A DNA stretch of 64,000 nucleotides from Planctomycetota bacterium (GCA_015654675.1 JAATGM010000039.1:59147-123146); one strand, 5' to 3'; positions 42,748 to 51,977 are shown, numbered from the stretch's first letter. Notes: generated by a model not told the origin, from the letters alone. Program-made: numbers and translations.

Positions 42748-43179
42748 ATGAAGCGCAGCGGATTTACCCTGGTGGAGTTGCTGATCGTGGTGATCATTCT
42801 GGGGATTCTGGCGGCGATCGTGGTGCCGCAGTTCAGCGACGCGTCGACCGATACACAGGTCAGCTCGTTGCGGACGAATCTTCAGACGGTTCGCGGCCAG
42901 CTTGAGCTGTATCGATTGCAGCACGGCGGGACGTTGCCGACAGTCGCGAATTTCGTCTCAGCGATGACGAGCAAGACTGACGCGGATGGAACGGTTAACG
43001 CCTCGACGGGCAAGTATGGTCCCTATCTGCAGGCGATCCCGGTTAACCCGATCAACAACAACGCCGAGGTAGTCGGCACGGCGAACGCGGCAAAGGGCTG
43101 GGTCTTTAACGCCACCACGGGCGACTTCAAGGCAAGCGATGGGCAGACGGTTGCCGGCGTGGCGACGAGCACGTACTAG
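42748..43179 (+). CDS. Major pseudopilin, GspG/PilA-like
   Basis: The 143-residue protein has a textbook class III prepilin leader: MKRSG followed by FTLVELLIVVIILGILAAIVVPQF, with cleavage expected between Gly5 and Phe6 and Glu at mature position 5. The globular part is short and GspG-like (LRTNLQTVRGQLELYRLQHGGTLPT, GPYLQAIPVNPINN). AAGGGAG (42735-42741) lies 6 bases before the ATG. It opens the secretion/pilus locus and is likely the main subunit. Confidence 0.88.
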   Translation: MKRSGFTLVELLIVVIILGILAAIVVPQFSDASTDTQVSSLRTNLQTVRGQLELYRLQHGGTLPTVANFVSAMTSKTDADGTVNASTGKYGPYLQAIPVNPINNNAEVVGTANAAKGWVFNATTGDFKASDGQTVAGVATSTY

Positions 43180-43204
43180 GCGGCTGCTTCGCCCACATCG
43201 AATC

Positions 43205-43768
43205 ATGAACGAGCACACTGCGGCTGGTCCGAGAGCGCGAGACGCTTCCGGATCGGCCGCTTCCGTTTTTACGGGATCGCCGTTGCGACGAACCGGACTG
43301 ACGTTGCTGGAGACGATGCTCGCGGCATCGATCCTTGCGTTCGCGGCGACGGCGGCGGCCATTCCGTTCGCGGCGGGCTTGCAGCAGACGCAGGAGGCGT
43401 TGCGGCTGGAACAGGCGAGCGTGCTGGCCGAATCGCTCATGGACGAGATTGTGGCGCACCCGTTTGACGACCCGAACGCGGCGGGCGTGTACACGCTCGG
43501 TCCGGAAGCGGGCGAGACGAGTCGAACGTTGTTCGACAATATCGATGACTATCACGGGTATAGCGAGTCGTCGGGCGGAGCGAAGGATTTTGCGGGGAAC
43601 ACGATTACCGCGGCGAACGGACTGTGGCGCTCGGTGACCGTGCAATACACGACGGTGTCGGGACAGGCGACCGGGCTGAGCACCGTCTTCGCGTTGGTGA
43701 CTGTGACGGTTACTGATGGGAGCCGGTCGGCGGTGGTTTTGAAACGATTGGTGACGCGCGAGTACTAG
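43205..43768 (+). CDS. Minor pseudopilin, GspI/PilV-like
   Basis: The 187-residue protein has a long leader (about 30 residues) and then a prepilin-type helix GLTLLETMLAASILAFAATAAAIPFAAG, with cleavage likely before the T/L-rich segment and a Glu at mature position 5. The body includes ASVLAESLMDEIVAHPFDDP, a pattern of PilV/GspI-type minor pilins. It begins 25 bases after the major pseudopilin gene. Confidence 0.78.
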   Translation: MNEHTAAGPRARDASGSAASVFTGSPLRRTGLTLLETMLAASILAFAATAAAIPFAAGLQQTQEALRLEQASVLAESLMDEIVAHPFDDPNAAGVYTLGPEAGETSRTLFDNIDDYHGYSESSGGAKDFAGNTITAANGLWRSVTVQYTTVSGQATGLSTVFALVTVTVTDGSRSAVVLKRLVTREY

Positions 43769-43800
43769 CGGCGCGTCGGCTAAAACGAGAGGAGAATTCG

Positions 43801-44070
43801 ATGGCCAAGTCAATGCGGCGCAGAGGTCGGACGGACACCATTATTGTTGCGCTGGTACTGGGTGTGCTGGGGGTTCAGCTTTGGAATGCGACGCCTTCGA
43901 TCCTTCCGGAGGCGCAGGCGCAGATTCCGGATACGGGGCTGCAGCGCAAGCAGTTGATCGATGAGACGCGGCGAACGAACGAATTGTTGACCGACATCTT
44001 GACGCTTTTGCGCGAGAAGCCGGTCAAGGTTCGGGTTGTGCCTCCGTCGGCGGCATCGCAGGGTGGATGA
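43801..44070 (+). CDS. Small single-helix membrane protein in the pilus locus
   Basis: The 89-residue protein has a basic start, one membrane helix (TIIVALVLGVLGVQLWN) and an extracytoplasmic helical part (LQRKQLIDETRRTNELLTDILTLLREK). It lacks the Gly-Phe/Thr prepilin cleavage site and the Glu5, so it is not a pseudopilin. Its gene overlaps the next pseudopilin gene by 4 bases (ATGA), so it belongs to the same translation-coupled set. No family recognised. Confidence 0.65.
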   Translation: MAKSMRRRGRTDTIIVALVLGVLGVQLWNATPSILPEAQAQIPDTGLQRKQLIDETRRTNELLTDILTLLREKPVKVRVVPPSAASQGG

Positions 44071-44813
44071 GGCCGATGGGCCCAATTGCTCGGACATCTC
44101 GGCATGGCAGCCGGTTGGGGGGGCGGCGCGGATTCACGCTGGCCGAACTCCTGATGGCGGCGGTGCTGTCGTCGCTGGTTGCGGTGGCGGGGATGTCGAT
44201 GGTGTACGCGGGGACGCACTCGTGGATGCTGACGGATGACACAACGCTCGCGGCGCGACGCGGACAGGCGCTGTTGCAGCGAATCGGCCGAACGATTCGC
44301 GCGGCGCGTTCGGCGTCGGTGAACAGCGCGACTCAGCTTTCGATCTGGGCGGCGGACAGCAGTCCGGCGAGCGGGACGGGCGGTGTGGCGGGGAACGACG
44401 CGGTGGAGCTGTGCGAGATTCGGCAGCTTGATTATTCGTCGAGCACGAAAAAAGTCGTCTGCACGTGGGAGGATGTTTCGGGGTCCGGGTCGCTGAATGT
44501 CTCGCTCGGGATTCCGGGTGTGGTGACGATCGATGTAGGCACTTATGCGGCGAACGGGGCCTATTCGGCGACAACCCGAACGGAGACGTGGGCCGAGGAC
44601 GTCGCGTCGCTGGTGTTTTCGTCGCATAGCAACACTTCCGGCGTGAACATCATCAGCGTGACGGTGACGGTGGGCAGCGGGAACGCGAGCCAATCGTTTT
44701 CGGAGGCGTTCAGCCCGCGCGGGCCCGGATTTTACGTGTCGAATGCGAATGGCACCATGGAAGGTACCACGGGGATTCGGAAGCGGAACGGAACGATCGC
44801 GACATGGCAGTGA
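44067..44813 (+). CDS. Minor pseudopilin, GspJ/PilW-like
   Basis: The 248-residue protein has a leader ending GGRRG followed by FTLAELLMAAVLSSLVAVAGMSMVYAG, with Glu at mature position 5. The body (LLQRIGRTIRAARSA, repeated beta segments) fits larger minor pilins of the GspJ/PilW type. It overlaps both its neighbours (ATGA upstream, 10 bases downstream). Confidence 0.8.
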   Translation: MRPMGPIARTSRHGSRLGGRRGFTLAELLMAAVLSSLVAVAGMSMVYAGTHSWMLTDDTTLAARRGQALLQRIGRTIRAARSASVNSATQLSIWAADSSPASGTGGVAGNDAVELCEIRQLDYSSSTKKVVCTWEDVSGSGSLNVSLGIPGVVTIDVGTYAANGAYSATTRTETWAEDVASLVFSSHSNTSGVNIISVTVTVGSGNASQSFSEAFSPRGPGFYVSNANGTMEGTTGIRKRNGTIATWQ

Positions 44814-45973
44814 ATCGTCGATTGCGGAGGGGATTTGTCCTGGCATTGGCGCTGGGTTTTGCGGCCACGGCGGCGGTACTGGGGTATTCATTCGCGGCGA
44901 AGACGGCGTCGAGCGCGCCGCTGGCGTGGAACCGAACGGCCGCATCGCAGGCGCGAATGCTGGCAGGGTCGGGCGTGTCGATCGCAGCGAGAATGCTGCT
45001 TGATCCGCCGAGCTCGGTGGCGTCGTGCGGGTATTGGACGGGGACTGGAGCCGGCGGGATGTCGATTGACGGCTCGAGCGACGCGTGCGTGATCACAGTG
45101 ACGCGTTCGGCGGTTGATCCGCGGATATTTACGGTGGTGAGCACGGGCAAGGCGTTCGACGGGGCCGGGACTCAGCGGGCGACCAGCACGGTGAGCGCCG
45201 ACCTCGTGATGCCGCCGCCGAACAAGTGGTGCATTCCACAGGCGTATCTCGCGAATGGAAACCAGACGCTGCCCTCGAAGGTCCGGTTCTTTGGCGATGC
45301 GCATGTAAACGGGAACCTGACCGGGCTGTTGGCCTGGACTCAGAATGGACTATCGGCGACGGGATCGATTGTCTGGGGGATCGGACTCTTGTTCGGGCCA
45401 CCATCGAGCATTACGCCAAGCCAGGCGGGCAAGGTGATGCCGACGATCAAATCGAGCGACTATTCGACCTATTCGATCAGCGGGACGAGTTACTCGGCCA
45501 GTTCATGGAATTCCGACATCAATTATTGGAACTCGATTGCGAACGGCGGGGCGGTGACGGCGTCGAATCCCGGTGGCGTGGTGATCTGCAAGTCGAACAT
45601 CAAGCTCGGCGCCGGGCTGAATTTCATCGGGACGCTGGTTTGCGCCGGGAATTTGCGACTGGACGGAAGCGCGACGTTTCAGTCCGTCGCGGGATATCCG
45701 GCGTTTGTGGTGGTGGGCGATCTTGAGGTGACGACGGACAATATTGATGTGACGATCAATGGGCCGGTGCTGGTGGGCGGGGTGATGCGGAAAAACAATC
45801 GCAACGCCGACATTGTCATCAACGGGACTTTCATTTCGACGGGGTCGATCGACTCTGCGACGACCGGATCGACACTGGACCTTCGCTGGACATCGTCCGG
45901 TTCGACTTTCTACAACTTTGGCGGAATGACTGACAAGCAGCCCTACACAATTCTGCGCTGGTCCGAAAGCTGA
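44804..45973 (+). CDS. GspK/PilX-like minor component with beta-helical body
   Basis: The 389-residue protein has an N-terminal basic leader and helix (RRGFVLALALGFAATAAVLGYSF) that resembles PilX/GspK prepilins but lacks the usual Glu at mature position 5. The C-terminal two thirds consist of short repeated strands (ICKSNIKLGAGLNFIGTLVC, NLRLDGSATFQSV, DNIDVTINGPVLVGGVM, NADIVINGTFISTGS), a beta-helix or polymer-forming layout. GspK-type subunits sit at the pseudopilus tip. It overlaps the preceding pseudopilin gene by 10 bases. Confidence 0.68.
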   Translation: MAVNRRLRRGFVLALALGFAATAAVLGYSFAAKTASSAPLAWNRTAASQARMLAGSGVSIAARMLLDPPSSVASCGYWTGTGAGGMSIDGSSDACVITVTRSAVDPRIFTVVSTGKAFDGAGTQRATSTVSADLVMPPPNKWCIPQAYLANGNQTLPSKVRFFGDAHVNGNLTGLLAWTQNGLSATGSIVWGIGLLFGPPSSITPSQAGKVMPTIKSSDYSTYSISGTSYSASSWNSDINYWNSIANGGAVTASNPGGVVICKSNIKLGAGLNFIGTLVCAGNLRLDGSATFQSVAGYPAFVVVGDLEVTTDNIDVTINGPVLVGGVMRKNNRNADIVINGTFISTGSIDSATTGSTLDLRWTSSGSTFYNFGGMTDKQPYTILRWSES

Positions 45974-46106
45974 GTTCGCACGAAGCGTCCGATACGGCGT
46001 TGCGTCCGAATCGAGCCGGAACGAAACATTAGCCATTAAGCTTGAAATCGGACCACCCGAAAGAGAGAGGGGGGAGCGAAGCGCGCGAAGTCCGCGGCGA
46101 ATTGCC

Positions 46107-46712
46107 GTGTACTCGCGAATTGGAGTGCGCTCAGTGCGAACGAAGCAGCAACTGCTGACATCGCCCCGGCGGAAGCGGCGTGGTTTTTCCGTTGCCGAGC
46201 TCGTGCTGGTGGTATTCATTATGGGCGTACTGTCAGCGGTTGGATTGGTCTCGATGAATCTGAAGCCGACGGAGGCCGAGGCCGCGGCGCGAACGTTTGC
46301 CGGCGACGTTTGCCAGGCCGAGAGCGAGGCAATCGCCCGGCCGGACCTGGGGTGCGTCATTAAGTTGGATACAGCCGGGAAGCGGTATTGGCTTGCTCGG
46401 CCGGCGACTCCGGACACGCCGATCACGAATGTGGTGACGAACAAGCCGTTCCTGGTGAGCTTTGGAAGCGGCGCGGCCGGTCGACTGACGGATGTGACGT
46501 TTGGCAGCATCAGTCTGGGCGGCGATTCGGTGGTCCAGTTCGACGGACTGGGATCGCCGGATCAGACGGCTGATGCGACGGTCGAGTTTACTGCGGGCGG
46601 AGAGACATATTACGTACGCGTTGCCGCGACGAGCGGGGTGGTAACCGTGACGCGCGGCACGGTTATGACCGTGGGCCAGAGTCAGTCGCTCGGCGGCGCG
46701 GAGTCGAACTAA
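46107..46712 (+). CDS. Minor pseudopilin, GspH/FimT-like
   Basis: The 201-residue protein has a basic leader ending KRRG and then FSVAELVLVVFIMGVLSAVGLVSM, a prepilin helix with Glu at mature position 5. The body begins AARTFAGDVCQAESEAIARPD, as in GspH/FimT minor pilins. The GTG start at 46107 is uncertain; GTG 46125 or 46134 would also keep the leader. A purine-rich run (46060-46077) lies upstream but too far for these starts. The 133-base gap before it may hold a second promoter. Confidence 0.78.
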   Translation: MYSRIGVRSVRTKQQLLTSPRRKRRGFSVAELVLVVFIMGVLSAVGLVSMNLKPTEAEAAARTFAGDVCQAESEAIARPDLGCVIKLDTAGKRYWLARPATPDTPITNVVTNKPFLVSFGSGAAGRLTDVTFGSISLGGDSVVQFDGLGSPDQTADATVEFTAGGETYYVRVAATSGVVTVTRGTVMTVGQSQSLGGAESN

Positions 46713-46724
46713 GCGAGGCATGAC

Positions 46725-47897
46725 GTGACCAGGGGCAAGCGAGAAAACGTGGGGCCGATCGCGATCGATGCCGGGGCGCATCGGGCGAAGATCGTGCAGC
46801 TTGTGGAGCGCGAGCGGCAGCTTGCCGTGCTGGCATGGGCCGAGCTTGCGCCCCCGGCGGACTGCGCGACGTCGGAGAGCCGTGACGCGTGGCTGCGCGT
46901 AGCACTTGCTGATGCCATTCAACGGCGCGGGTTTCGCGGTCGGCGGGCGGTGACAGCGCTCGGCACGGGCGAATTCGAGATGAAAAATGTCCGGCTTCCG
47001 CCGATGCCGGCGGAAGAGCTTTCCGGAGCGGTGGAATTTGAGGCGCAAGAGCGATTTGGGCTGACGCCCGAGCAGGCGGAGTTCCGGCACCTGGTGTCGG
47101 GCCAGGTGCGGCATGGGAATGAGACGCGCGAGGAAGTGATTGTATTCGCGGCAAAGCGCGAAGCGATTGACGCGCGGGTGGGGCTGCTGACGGCTGCGCG
47201 GCTTGACCCGGCGGCGCTGGATATCACGCCGTGCGCGACCGGACGATGCTTTGTGCGGTTCCTGCGGCGGAGTGAAGACGCCGCGACGGTGAATGTGTTT
47301 CTGGATGTCGGCTGGCGTGGAACGAGTTTGATCGTGACGCGTGGTGCGGAGGTGTGCTTCGTCAAGCTGTTTGAAATCGGCGGGGCGGCGTTCACCAAGG
47401 CGGTGGCGGAGCGTTTGGACGTCGGGCCGGATGAGGCGATGCAGATCCGGCGAAGGATCATCGCTCAAGCGACGCAGCGCCGGACGGACGAGTCGAGCGA
47501 GGTGAATGCGGAACTTTGCAATTCCGTGGCGGACGCCATTCGACCGGCCGTGGAGCAGCTTGCGCGGGAAGTGCACCTTTCGATGCGGTATTTTTCAGTG
47601 ACATTTCGCGGGCAGCGGGCGGAGTGCCTTACCTTCGTCGGCGGCGAAGCGCACGAGCCGACGCTGGTGCCGATTGTCGGGGCGGGATTGGACATTCCGT
47701 GCACGGTTGGGGATCCGCTGCGGGGAATTGAGGGTACCAAGGCGCTCGCGGAGCGCGAGGCGCGAAGCTATCGACCGGCGTGGTCATGCGCGATCGGACT
47801 GGCGCTGCGCGGGCTGGGCGGCGGGCAGGCCGGCACGCGGCCGGCGGTCGCACCGGAGACACGAGCGGAGAAAACTCCGGCGGAGGCGCCAGCATGA
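46725..47897 (+). CDS. pilM: PilM-like actin-fold assembly protein
   Basis: PilM is a cytoplasmic actin-like protein that binds the N-terminus of PilN and links the ATPase to the alignment subcomplex. The 390-residue protein shows the ATPase-fold elements PIAIDAGAHRAKIVQL at the start, a central ALGTGEFEMKNVRLPPMPAEEL typical of PilM, VFLDVGWRGTSLIVTRGAEV, and ECLTFVGGEAHEPTLVP near residue 305. An Ala/Pro tail follows. It overlaps the next gene by ATGA. Confidence 0.82.
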   Translation: MTRGKRENVGPIAIDAGAHRAKIVQLVERERQLAVLAWAELAPPADCATSESRDAWLRVALADAIQRRGFRGRRAVTALGTGEFEMKNVRLPPMPAEELSGAVEFEAQERFGLTPEQAEFRHLVSGQVRHGNETREEVIVFAAKREAIDARVGLLTAARLDPAALDITPCATGRCFVRFLRRSEDAATVNVFLDVGWRGTSLIVTRGAEVCFVKLFEIGGAAFTKAVAERLDVGPDEAMQIRRRIIAQATQRRTDESSEVNAELCNSVADAIRPAVEQLAREVHLSMRYFSVTFRGQRAECLTFVGGEAHEPTLVPIVGAGLDIPCTVGDPLRGIEGTKALAEREARSYRPAWSCAIGLALRGLGGGQAGTRPAVAPETRAEKTPAEAPA

Positions 47898-48529
47898 TGG
47901 ATTTTGATTTTCTTCCGGCCGAACTTCATCGCAAGCGCAGCGACCAGCGGTTGTGGACGCGGTATGCGCGGCTGGTGGCGATGATGGTGCTGGCGATGGG
48001 GGCGTGGGCGTACGCTCATTTTTCCTGGGTTGGAAGTGCGGATCGGCAACTCGCGCAACTTGAGAGGCAGCGGCTACAGATTCGGATTCATCGGGCGAGT
48101 CTGGAGATGTTGACCGCGGAGCGTGAAGAACTGCTGGCTAAGAAGACATTGTGTGGACGGCTGGAGGACGAGGCGTCGGTTCAGGTGGTTCTGGCGGAAT
48201 TGTCACGAGCCATTCCGACGACGGTTGCGCCGACGGAGCTTTATTATTCGCGGACGGCGCTCGAGCCCACGGGGCCTGAGCCGGGTAGTCCGCCGAAAGC
48301 ACCCGTAAGCACCCAACCGTCGGACCAGGATGGATTGCCAACGCTGCGGCTGGTGGGGATTGCGACGGACGGGACGCAGATCAGCGAGTGCGCTGCGGGG
48401 CTGGCCGGATCGCGAATGCTGACGGACGTTTCGATGCGTTCACTGGGGGATCGCTCGGCGTCGGGGCGGCGGGGATCGGGGTTTGAAGTGACGAGCCGCG
48501 TTCTGGCGGAATCCGGGGGGCGGCGATGA
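47894..48529 (+). CDS. PilN-like inner-membrane assembly protein
   Basis: The 211-residue protein starts MMDFDFLPAELHRKR, like the cytoplasmic PilM-binding tail of PilN (usual motif INLLP). One membrane helix at about residues 27-44, a coiled coil (LAQLERQRLQIRIHRASLEML) and a periplasmic ferredoxin-like part follow. It bridges PilM and the PilO/P complex. It overlaps both neighbours by 4 bases. Confidence 0.78.
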   Translation: MMDFDFLPAELHRKRSDQRLWTRYARLVAMMVLAMGAWAYAHFSWVGSADRQLAQLERQRLQIRIHRASLEMLTAEREELLAKKTLCGRLEDEASVQVVLAELSRAIPTTVAPTELYYSRTALEPTGPEPGSPPKAPVSTQPSDQDGLPTLRLVGIATDGTQISECAAGLAGSRMLTDVSMRSLGDRSASGRRGSGFEVTSRVLAESGGRR

Positions 48530-49149
48530 AGATCTCACGCGGCAACCTGGCGATGGGCGTAGCATCGTGCGCGCTTTTGGCGCTGTTTGTTGCGGCCATT
48601 GCGCAGCCCGGTTTCAAACGTTTGCAGCGAAAACGGGAGACGATCCGGGCGACGCAGTCGAATGTGTCGGCCGAGCTGTCGACTGTGGGGAACCTGGCGC
48701 GGGTGTATGCCGACGTCACGCGATTGTCGGACGAAGTGCGCGACTTCAAGTCGGCGATACCGTCGGATCATGAGTTTGCCGAGTCTTACCGGGCACTTTC
48801 GCACATGCTTTCGGAGGCCGGGTTGACGCGACGATCGATCCAGCCGGGCCGTTGTGGGCCGCTGCCGGACAAGCTGCTTGCCGGCGGGCCGAAGCTACTG
48901 CGCGACGTGATGGTGCAGCCGGTGACCATCCAGGCGACGGGGAAGCTTGAGGCGTTCGTGAAACTCGTCGGCGAGATGGAGCAGTGGAAGCGGTTGAACA
49001 CGATCGATCAGATGCGGCTGTCGCTGGAACGCGGGCGCGGTGGCACGCTGTCGGGGGAAATCACGATCCTGACTTATTACCTGCCTCGACACGAGGATCG
49101 ACGGATGGCGTCGGCCGACATCGGGGCTGATGAGGTGGTTCGACCATGA
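48526..49149 (+). CDS. PilO-like inner-membrane assembly protein
   Basis: The 207-residue protein has a short cytoplasmic tail, one membrane helix at about residues 9-26 (MGVASCALLALFVAAIAQ), a coiled coil, and a periplasmic ferredoxin-like domain (VQPVTIQATGKLEAFVKLVGEMEQWKR). It matches the layout of PilO, which pairs with PilN. Overlaps of 4 bases on both sides couple its translation to its partners. Confidence 0.78.
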   Translation: MKISRGNLAMGVASCALLALFVAAIAQPGFKRLQRKRETIRATQSNVSAELSTVGNLARVYADVTRLSDEVRDFKSAIPSDHEFAESYRALSHMLSEAGLTRRSIQPGRCGPLPDKLLAGGPKLLRDVMVQPVTIQATGKLEAFVKLVGEMEQWKRLNTIDQMRLSLERGRGGTLSGEITILTYYLPRHEDRRMASADIGADEVVRP

Positions 49150-49805
49150 GCGTCGCCGCCGCAAATGGCAACTGGTTGGCGACGATGAAGGCGCATCTTG
49201 CCGCGGATAAGCGGAAGACGGCTGCGCTGGGCGTGCTCACGCTGGTGATGCTGGGGGTGTGGGGGAGATTGTATTTGAAGTCATCGGACGGCACGGCAAC
49301 AACCGTGGCGGCGTTATCGCCGGAGCTGGTGGCGGCGGTGTCGATTCCGGATGCCGGTACCACACACCGCGAACCCGAAATGGATGAACCGAGCGTCCAT
49401 GATTCGCGCGGGGCACGCGCGACGCCGGTGGTGGACATACGGAAGGCGAATCGGCAGCTCTCACGCGATTTCTTCGCCTCGGATTGGAATCAGTTTGCGG
49501 TCGCCGCTGGGAGCGAGCCGGCCGCGGATGGCAAGCGCGCTGCGGCGCCGGGGGCATGGGAACGGGTGGCCGCCAGCGTTCGGCGGGAGCGCGACCGGAA
49601 GCGGCGCGAGGCGGAGCTGGTCCGAAATAAGGCCGCAAATCTGACGGTGCAGAGCACCATCATTGGCGATCGTTCCAGTGCGGTGATTTCCGGCCATCTG
49701 GTACATGTCGGCGATTCGATTGACGGCTTCGAGGTGGACGAGATCGCGGCGCGGGCGGTCGCGGTCCGAAAAGACGGGGTTCGCGTCACAATCCGAATGC
49801 CCTAG
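49146..49805 (+). CDS. PilP/GspC-like alignment protein
   Basis: The 219-residue protein has an N-terminal membrane helix (AALGVLTLVMLGVWGRLYL) rather than the lipoprotein signal of classical PilP, then a long disordered linker. The C-terminal small beta domain (LTVQSTIIGDRSSAVISGHLVHVGDSIDGFEVDEI) resembles the homology region of GspC/PilP. Such domains contact the secretin's N-domain and align inner and outer membrane parts. It overlaps the PilO-like gene by 4 bases. Confidence 0.72.
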   Translation: MSVAAANGNWLATMKAHLAADKRKTAALGVLTLVMLGVWGRLYLKSSDGTATTVAALSPELVAAVSIPDAGTTHREPEMDEPSVHDSRGARATPVVDIRKANRQLSRDFFASDWNQFAVAAGSEPAADGKRAAAPGAWERVAASVRRERDRKRREAELVRNKAANLTVQSTIIGDRSSAVISGHLVHVGDSIDGFEVDEIAARAVAVRKDGVRVTIRMP

Positions 49806-49920
49806 AACACAACCCGGTCTCCCTAACAACCGAAAATCCTGATGGAGGCCGCCGCGCGCGGCCCAATGCTGTCGTTGCGCGACACGAGCCCGCCGGAGGC
49901 AGCCGAGTCGCATCGCACGC

Positions 49921-49925
49921 AGGAG
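49921..49925 (+). promoter_or_regulatory. Ribosome binding site for the secretin
   Basis: AGGAG lies 6 bases before ATG 49932. The frame is open to ATG 49842, but the 30 extra residues precede and would bury the signal peptide, so the start at 49932 is preferred. Confidence 0.6.
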
Positions 49926-49931
49926 CATCGC

Positions 49932-51977
49932 ATGCCGGGACGCACCGACTCGAGGCAGGGGCTGAAGGGGATTCTCGTCTTCACGACATTTGCAGTCAGC
50001 GCGCTGCTGTTCGGGGCATGGCCGACGTCGGCGAGCGACCCGGCGTTGCCGGGCGGAGGCAGCCAGGGCGGCGGTGCGCAAGACGCGCTGGACATGGTTG
50101 TTTCGACATTGATGCGGACGGCGGACGGGTCGGCGGCGAAGGGATCGGCGGCGCCGAGCGGTCCGTCGCTGTTGCCAGTGGAGGGGGGCGTGACGGTCGA
50201 GACTCCGGCTGATCGCGCGGCAAGTCCGACGGGCGACGTCAAGGTGAGCAAGCAGGGGACGGTTGACCTGCATGTCGCGAACATGCCGATCGCGGACATC
50301 CTGCGGATGATCTCGGAGCAGACGCGGACCAACATCGTGGCATCGAAGTCGGTGCAGGGGACGGTATCGGCGAACCTGTACAACGTGACGCTGGACAAGG
50401 CGCTGGAGGTCATCCTTTCGACGAACGGGTTCGGCTACCGACGCGACGGCGATTTTGTTTATGTTTATTCGAGGGAGGAGCTGGCGCAGATCGACCAGAC
50501 TGAGCGGCGCGCGGTGACACGAGTGTTTCGACTGCGCTACGTGACTGCGAAGGATGCAGAGTCGCTGGTGGCGCCGCTGCTCAGTCCGGGCGGGAAGATT
50601 GCGAAGACGCCGCCGGCGTCGGAGGGATTGCAGAGCGCGGACGCGAACGGCGGTTCGGGGGCGAGCCAGGGCGGTACGACCGGCGGCAATTCGAGCGCGA
50701 ACTCGGACACGATCGTGGTGGTCGACTATCCGGAAAACGTGGATCGGATCTCGGAGGTATTGCGGCAGTTCGACGTTCGGCCGCAGCAGGTATTGGTGGA
50801 GGCGACCATCCTGCGGGCCAGCTTGAACGAAGACAACGCGATGGGGATCGATTTCACGACGGTGGGCGGGGTTGATTTTCAGCAATTGAACAGCGTGAGT
50901 CCAGCGGCGCAGTCGATCGCGACGGGACTGACTCCGGAGAACAAGCTGGACGACACGACGTTTACAGCACGGACCGGATTCAACCAGAACGTTCCGACGG
51001 GCGGATTTACATTTGGAATCATCAAGGACCAGGTGGGGTTTTTCATCCGCGCACTGGAGCAGATTACGGATGTGACGGTTTTGGCGAATCCGAAGATTCT
51101 CTCGCTCAACAAGCAGAAGGGCGAGGTGATCGTCGGGCAGCGTGACGGCTATTTGACCACGACGATCACTGAGACAACGGCCGTGCAGACGGTCGAGTTT
51201 CTGGAGACGGGCACGCGGTTGCTGTTTCGGCCATTCATCTTTGAGGATGGGCAGATTCGAATGGAAGTTCACCCGGAAGACTCGACGGGTGGGCTGACGG
51301 CCTCCAATCTGCCATTCAAGCGGACGACGGAAGTCACGACGAACATCATGGTGCGCGACGGTCACACGATTCTGATTGGGGGATTGTTCCGCGAGGTCAG
51401 CAACGCGACGCGGAGCCAGGTTCCGGGAATCGGCAATGTTCCGATTGCCGGGGCGCTCTTTCGAAGCACGAACGATTCGATGAGTCGCGAGGAAATCATC
51501 ATTCTGCTGACGGTTCGGATCGTGCGCGGCGAACCGGAAGAGGCGGCCGGCAAGGAACTGCGGCAGGACTCGGAGCGATATCGGATCGGTCAGCGGCGCG
51601 AGGCGCAGATACTGGATCGGGAACGACTCAGTCAGGCGCACTATCACTGGGCGCTGGAGCACCTGTCGCACGGAGACACCGGCAAGGCGCTGCGCGACGC
51701 CAACCTGTCGATTCAGACCAATCCGCACCAGCTTGAGGCATATGAGTTGCGGGATAAGTTGCAGGGCAAGCGGACGTGGGACGAAGAAGCGTCGGCCGTG
51801 CGGCACATGCTGTACGAATTGATCAATTCGGAGGGAGGCAAGCCCGAGCCGGACTTCGGCCGGCCGGCGCCGCCGTTCAAGATGCCCGAGGGATTTGAGG
51901 GACCGTCCGGCGAGGAGAGCGAGGAGCTGACTCCGACGCCGGCGAACGGACCCGCAAAGGTGGAGGCGAAGCCATGA
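49932..51977 (+). CDS. Secretin, PilQ/GspD-like, with extra C-terminal TPR
   Basis: Secretins form the outer-membrane ring through which pili or folded proteins pass. The 681-residue protein has a signal peptide (GILVFTTFAVSALLFGAWPTSAS), an N-domain (VDLHVANMPIADILRMISEQT), an extended N1-like domain with a Gly/Ser-rich insert, and the secretin barrel with QVLVEATILRAS and the signature SQVPGIGNVPIAGALFRS. After the barrel comes an extra segment of about 120 residues with one TPR-like repeat (HYHWALEHLSHGDTGKALRDAN) and a Pro/Glu-rich tail, unusual for a secretin. It overlaps the next gene by 4 bases. Confidence 0.9.
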   Translation: MPGRTDSRQGLKGILVFTTFAVSALLFGAWPTSASDPALPGGGSQGGGAQDALDMVVSTLMRTADGSAAKGSAAPSGPSLLPVEGGVTVETPADRAASPTGDVKVSKQGTVDLHVANMPIADILRMISEQTRTNIVASKSVQGTVSANLYNVTLDKALEVILSTNGFGYRRDGDFVYVYSREELAQIDQTERRAVTRVFRLRYVTAKDAESLVAPLLSPGGKIAKTPPASEGLQSADANGGSGASQGGTTGGNSSANSDTIVVVDYPENVDRISEVLRQFDVRPQQVLVEATILRASLNEDNAMGIDFTTVGGVDFQQLNSVSPAAQSIATGLTPENKLDDTTFTARTGFNQNVPTGGFTFGIIKDQVGFFIRALEQITDVTVLANPKILSLNKQKGEVIVGQRDGYLTTTITETTAVQTVEFLETGTRLLFRPFIFEDGQIRMEVHPEDSTGGLTASNLPFKRTTEVTTNIMVRDGHTILIGGLFREVSNATRSQVPGIGNVPIAGALFRSTNDSMSREEIIILLTVRIVRGEPEEAAGKELRQDSERYRIGQRREAQILDRERLSQAHYHWALEHLSHGDTGKALRDANLSIQTNPHQLEAYELRDKLQGKRTWDEEASAVRHMLYELINSEGGKPEPDFGRPAPPFKMPEGFEGPSGEESEELTPTPANGPAKVEAKP

